Of a DNA stretch of 22,713 nucleotides, positions 22,663 through 22,713 are shown one piece after another. The notes under the pieces were generated by a model. That model ran no database searches, was not told the DNA's origin, and saw nothing but the letters and a program-made list of their open reading frames with translations. The stretch lies in assembly GCA_910585165.1 (NCBI GenBank), contig CAJUBX010000032.1, forward strand, positions 1-22,713, given 5' to 3'. Origin of the DNA: an uncultured Oscillibacter sp. (GTDB taxonomy: Bacteria; Bacillota; Clostridia; Oscillospirales; Oscillospiraceae). How positions within the stretch are numbered: the stretch's first letter is position 1; every line of letters starts with the position of its first letter. The translations under genes and the position numbers were made by a program.

Positions 22663-22713
22663 GGCGCACTCCGCAAGTCCATCAAATAAGGGGAGACAAG
22701 CAGGAGGCAGAAC
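22663..22713. other. Right-end sequence, unassigned
   Basis: The 51 bases after the truncated permease do not continue its coding frame. They include GGCGCACTCCGCAAGTCCAT, which could be the edge of another element, and a GGGGAG and a GGAGG that might be ribosome binding sites for a gene beyond the window. Nothing is assignable. Confidence 0.3.

Overview
The window looks like chromosomal DNA of a GC-rich Firmicute of class Clostridia, most likely Oscillospiraceae (Flavonifractor/Oscillibacter/Lawsonibacter-like). This is inferred from the high-GC coding sequence, strong AGGAGG-type ribosome binding sites, a T-box leader on alaS, the dnaG-rpoD pair, a DUF4250 protein, a two-gene SMS-type SufCB system and a YtrA-type GntR/ABC operon. 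No genome comparison was possible.

Layout. Minus strand, 36-4125: a tight four-gene operon for an LRR protein, a VWA (DUF2201-type) protein, a nitroreductase and a MoxR-type AAA+ ATPase. Plus strand, 4209-6420: a divergent operon for a YtrA-like GntR repressor, an ABC ATPase, its permease, a probable 29-residue membrane peptide and a zinc-ribbon protein. It ends in a long hairpin shared with the convergent ferritin-like gene (6461-7165, minus). Plus strand, 7356-9016: smsC-smsB, a minimal SUF iron-sulfur scaffold, ending in a terminator shared with the convergent dnaG-rpoD operon (9065-12248, minus). Plus strand, 12476-14995: a phosphopantetheinyl transferase, an intergenic array of five hairpins, then an ECF sigma factor with an overlapping single-pass membrane partner, probably its anti-sigma factor. 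Minus strand, 15218-19681: a T-box-controlled operon of alaS, a cupin, a protein of unknown function, a DUF4250 protein (57 aa) and a HIT hydrolase. Upstream on the same strand are a small membrane protein with a ferredoxin-like cysteine cluster and a 150-residue unknown. Plus strand, 20592-21125: a DUF5662 gene with a forced TTG start. The right end (21212-22713) is decayed accessory DNA: the end of an IS5-family transposase abutting the middle of an FtsX-type ABC permease that has lost both termini.

Most of the window is housekeeping: transcription initiation, replication priming, alanyl-tRNA charging, Fe-S assembly and carrier-protein activation. The best prospects for something new are the MoxR/VWA/nitroreductase/LRR module, the 29-residue peptide in the GntR/ABC operon, the two intergenic hairpin arrays, and the 18-bp palindrome between the ferritin-like and smsC promoters. 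No CRISPR array, tRNA, rRNA, prophage or classical defence system was seen. All long ORFs antisense to the listed genes were judged to be shadows of GC-rich coding sequence.
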